From the NCBI GenBank assembly GCA_963971405.1, contig OZ020486.1, positions 4,898,001 to 4,962,000 on the forward strand: a DNA stretch of 64,000 nucleotides. The letters are read 5' to 3'. Both the position numbers and the translations under genes were made by a program. Positions 62,382-64,000 of this stretch are shown here, piece by piece; position 1 is the first letter of the stretch, and every line of letters starts with the position of its first letter. The DNA comes from Psococerastis gibbosa (lineage: Eukaryota > Arthropoda > Insecta > Psocodea > Psocidae). The notes beneath the pieces are model-generated. The model was not told where the DNA came from, did not search any database, and saw only the letters and a list, made by a program, of their open reading frames with translations.

Positions 62382-62600
62382 TTGCACCAACATCGTCCGT
62401 CCTCAGTGCTCCGTCGACCTCTCTTCGGGACCTCTACGTGTCCACCCTGTCGGGAGCCGCCCCTCCCCTCGGACATCCCATGGCTAACCTCGCGAGTCAG
62501 CAACAGAGGTTACTAGAACTTTCCAGATTCGGCCTGGGGAGACACTATGACCTCGCGCAGCATATGCTGTCCCAGCAAGGGGCTGTCACTAAGCTGTTAG
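62382..62600 (+). CDS. eyg: Internal exon of an eyegone/twin-of-eyegone type Pax gene
   Basis: The 219-bp exon is bounded by TTTTTGTTGTTTCAG| and |GTAAGTTGAT. It encodes 73 codons in the open phase: APTSSVLSAPSTSLRDLYVS, then HPMANLASQQQRLLELSRFG, HYDLAQHMLSQQGAVTKLLG. The segment QHMLSQQGAVTKLLG is what I recognise from eyegone-family Pax proteins, where it leads into the linker and RED half of the paired domain. GAVTKLLG corresponds to GCVSKILG at the end of the PAI subdomain in ordinary Pax proteins. The intron falls in that glycine codon, phase 1, as I recall for Pax6 genes. Eyegone-type factors bind DNA through RED and a homeodomain and act in eye and appendage development. The RED, homeodomain and other exons are not in the window. 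It could be eyg or its paralogue toe. It is much more GC-rich than its surroundings. Confidence 0.85.
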
Positions 62601-62711
62601 GTAAGTTGATTTTTTGCCGTTTTGTTGTTGTTTGGCAGTGCCCAAAGTGTGCTCTGACTGTATTGGTTGAAGAAGACGTGGCACCAAAAATTTAAAAAAA
62701 AAAAAAAAAAA

Positions 62712-62945
62712 AGTCCCGAGGTACGATTTTTGTAAACCTACTATACATGCTTAATTTCATCAAAATCCACCGAGTAGTTTTCCCGCAAATCGACGAACAG
62801 ACAGACAGACCGTCAGACACAAAGAAATTTCGTAAAAAACACTTTTTTGGGTTCCTTGAACCTGAAAACATGTAAGTCCAGTGAAATCCCGAAATCGGAA
62901 ATATCCACTATCACAAAGCTTTCCTTTTACTACGTACAAATAGGA
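62712..62945 (-). repeat. Family A 5' part, in the intron after the Pax exon
   Basis: Reverse complement of the family A start: GCTTTCCTATTTGTACGTAG at its outer end (62945), CAAAGCTTTCC, a GTCTGTCTGTCTGTTCGTCG tract and AACTACTCGGTGGATTTTGA. Ends near an A-run (62694-62712). Only ~230 bp of the element. Confidence 0.82.
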
Positions 62946-63692
62946 AAGCAAAAACATCGAAATAGCGAATGGCCCATTTCTCATTACTATAACTCTACGG
63001 TATACTTCTTTTGTTTTTCTGTCTTCTATTTTATTTTCTAATTTAAAACTAGAAATGAGTTTTTTCCGTTATCTAATCGTTTTTCCTCATAGTTCCAAAA
63101 CTAATTATGGCAACAGGCGTAGCTCATAATCATATATCGAGTCTCTCCGCTATTTTCGCCATGGAAACGCCATGTAAAGCAGGAAGCATGATCATTTCGT
63201 GCAGGCTTGGAAATTCGTTTCGGCTGAAGCTCAAACCAAACATGCAATAACCTGCCAGAGCAATTATATCCACTAATTACCTACCTATCCTCGTATAATA
63301 CGGGGGCAACCCGCGCTAATACTTGATCTTTACTTTCCATACTTGGCTTACCTATAGAGAGATCATGTTACTGTCATCAGGTGCTATGCACGCTCATATC
63401 AACCTTGGGACACTCTATGTACATGCCTAGTTCCCTGACGCTTTAGGCTATAATGTTCTAGTTATAATAACGAGTGTCATGCTATCTGCTTTAATAATAT
63501 TGTAATGATATCGGGTATGGGATATCGTGCGTAGGTAATTTTTCTTTATGCATAATGGGCAGTTTAGCAAGCTACTGGTCGACGGGTCACGATTAAGGTG
63601 CGACTTGACGGAGAAATTTTACGTTACCTACTTTAGTCCGAAATTTCGATGGAAAGAAAAGATTCAGGTACGCTTGTGGACCAGGGTCGCGC
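62946..63692. other. No gene recognised (putative intron)
   Basis: No supported coding frame or repeat match. A continuation of the intron after the Pax exon is likely. Confidence 0.4.
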
Positions 63693-63876
63693 ACAATGGC
63701 GGATCCACCGGGGAGGGGGGGGGGTCATGGCCCCATCTAAACAGGTAAATATTGTGAGATGGTTAAAAAAAAAATTAATTGAATAAAACTCAACTTTTCA
63801 ACCAACAAATTAACTTTTTAACTTACATACTACTTTTCACCCCCCCCCCCTAAATTTTCAGCTGGATCCGCCGTTG
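63693..63876 (+). mobile_element. hAT-type MITE, CAATGGCGGATCC family (copy 3)
   Basis: Ends CAATGGCGGATCCACCGG and GCTGGATCCGCCGTTG. Flanks GTCGCGCA (63685-63692) and GTCACGCT (63877-63884) match at 6 of 8. G tract at 63715-63723 and C tract at 63841-63850. Same family as 26300-26519 and 31557-31688. Confidence 0.82.
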
Positions 63877-64000
63877 GTCACGCTGGGTACTTTAGGGGTT
63901 GCGGGACAAAGCACCGAAGGGGCGCCACTTTGGTCCTCACTGCTTAGTCTTATATTAGCGAAATAAAATGGGTTTAACCAATTTTCCTCCAAGTTCTTCT

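Overview
This looks like a gene-poor, AT-rich, transposon-dense nuclear segment from a protostome, most probably an arthropod. There are no operons, ribosome binding sites, tRNA genes or rRNA genes. It has spliced-gene logic, many decayed LINE reverse transcriptases, tRNA-type SINEs, hAT and palindromic MITEs, a Tc1/IS630-type element, Penelope-like fragments and satellite-like tandem arrays. Almost every long open frame is a transposon remnant or a chance frame in simple sequence. No species can be named from the sequence alone.

The only host gene I can support is one internal exon at 62382-62600 (+). It encodes the segment just upstream of the RED half of an eyegone/twin-of-eyegone type Pax protein and has good splice sites on both sides. 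The rest of the window therefore looks like the intronic or upstream territory of that developmental regulator. The stretches at 22.0-25.8 kb and 26.5-28.5 kb are the poorest in recognisable repeats, so they are the best places to look for host regulatory DNA.

Layout. 0-9 kb: end of a family-A repeat, SINE-C, three LINE 3' ends, three hAT MITEs with target duplications. 9-19 kb: a (CTT)n tract, SINE-B copies, a Penelope-like inverted repeat, a hAT transposase relic, an interrupted LINE on the minus strand and a LINE 3' end on the plus strand. 19-32 kb: three fold-back hairpins, low-repeat DNA, more hAT MITEs, a 344-bp tandem duplication. 33-47 kb: full-length family A, palindromic MITE F1, a ~190-bp satellite-like array, a dense cluster of hAT MITEs and SINEs, a ~175-bp array, two LINE relics. 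48-64 kb: LINE relics, a 1.9-kb long-TIR Tc1/IS630-type element inside family A, palindromic MITEs F2-F4 (one inside another), two hAT elements nested in a third, SINE-C tandems, and the Pax exon.

The main interest is the nesting, which gives a relative chronology. Several insertions can be undone by eye, because the flanking target duplication is visible and the interrupted copy can be compared with another copy in the window. Three groups deserve follow-up: the palindromic MITEs with a shared core and exchangeable ends; the long-TIR Tc1-like element with a start codon inside each TIR; and the shared 3' end linking SINE-B to a LINE at 993-1702. All family names (A, B, C, T, D, E, G, H, I, J, K, L) are local labels used here.
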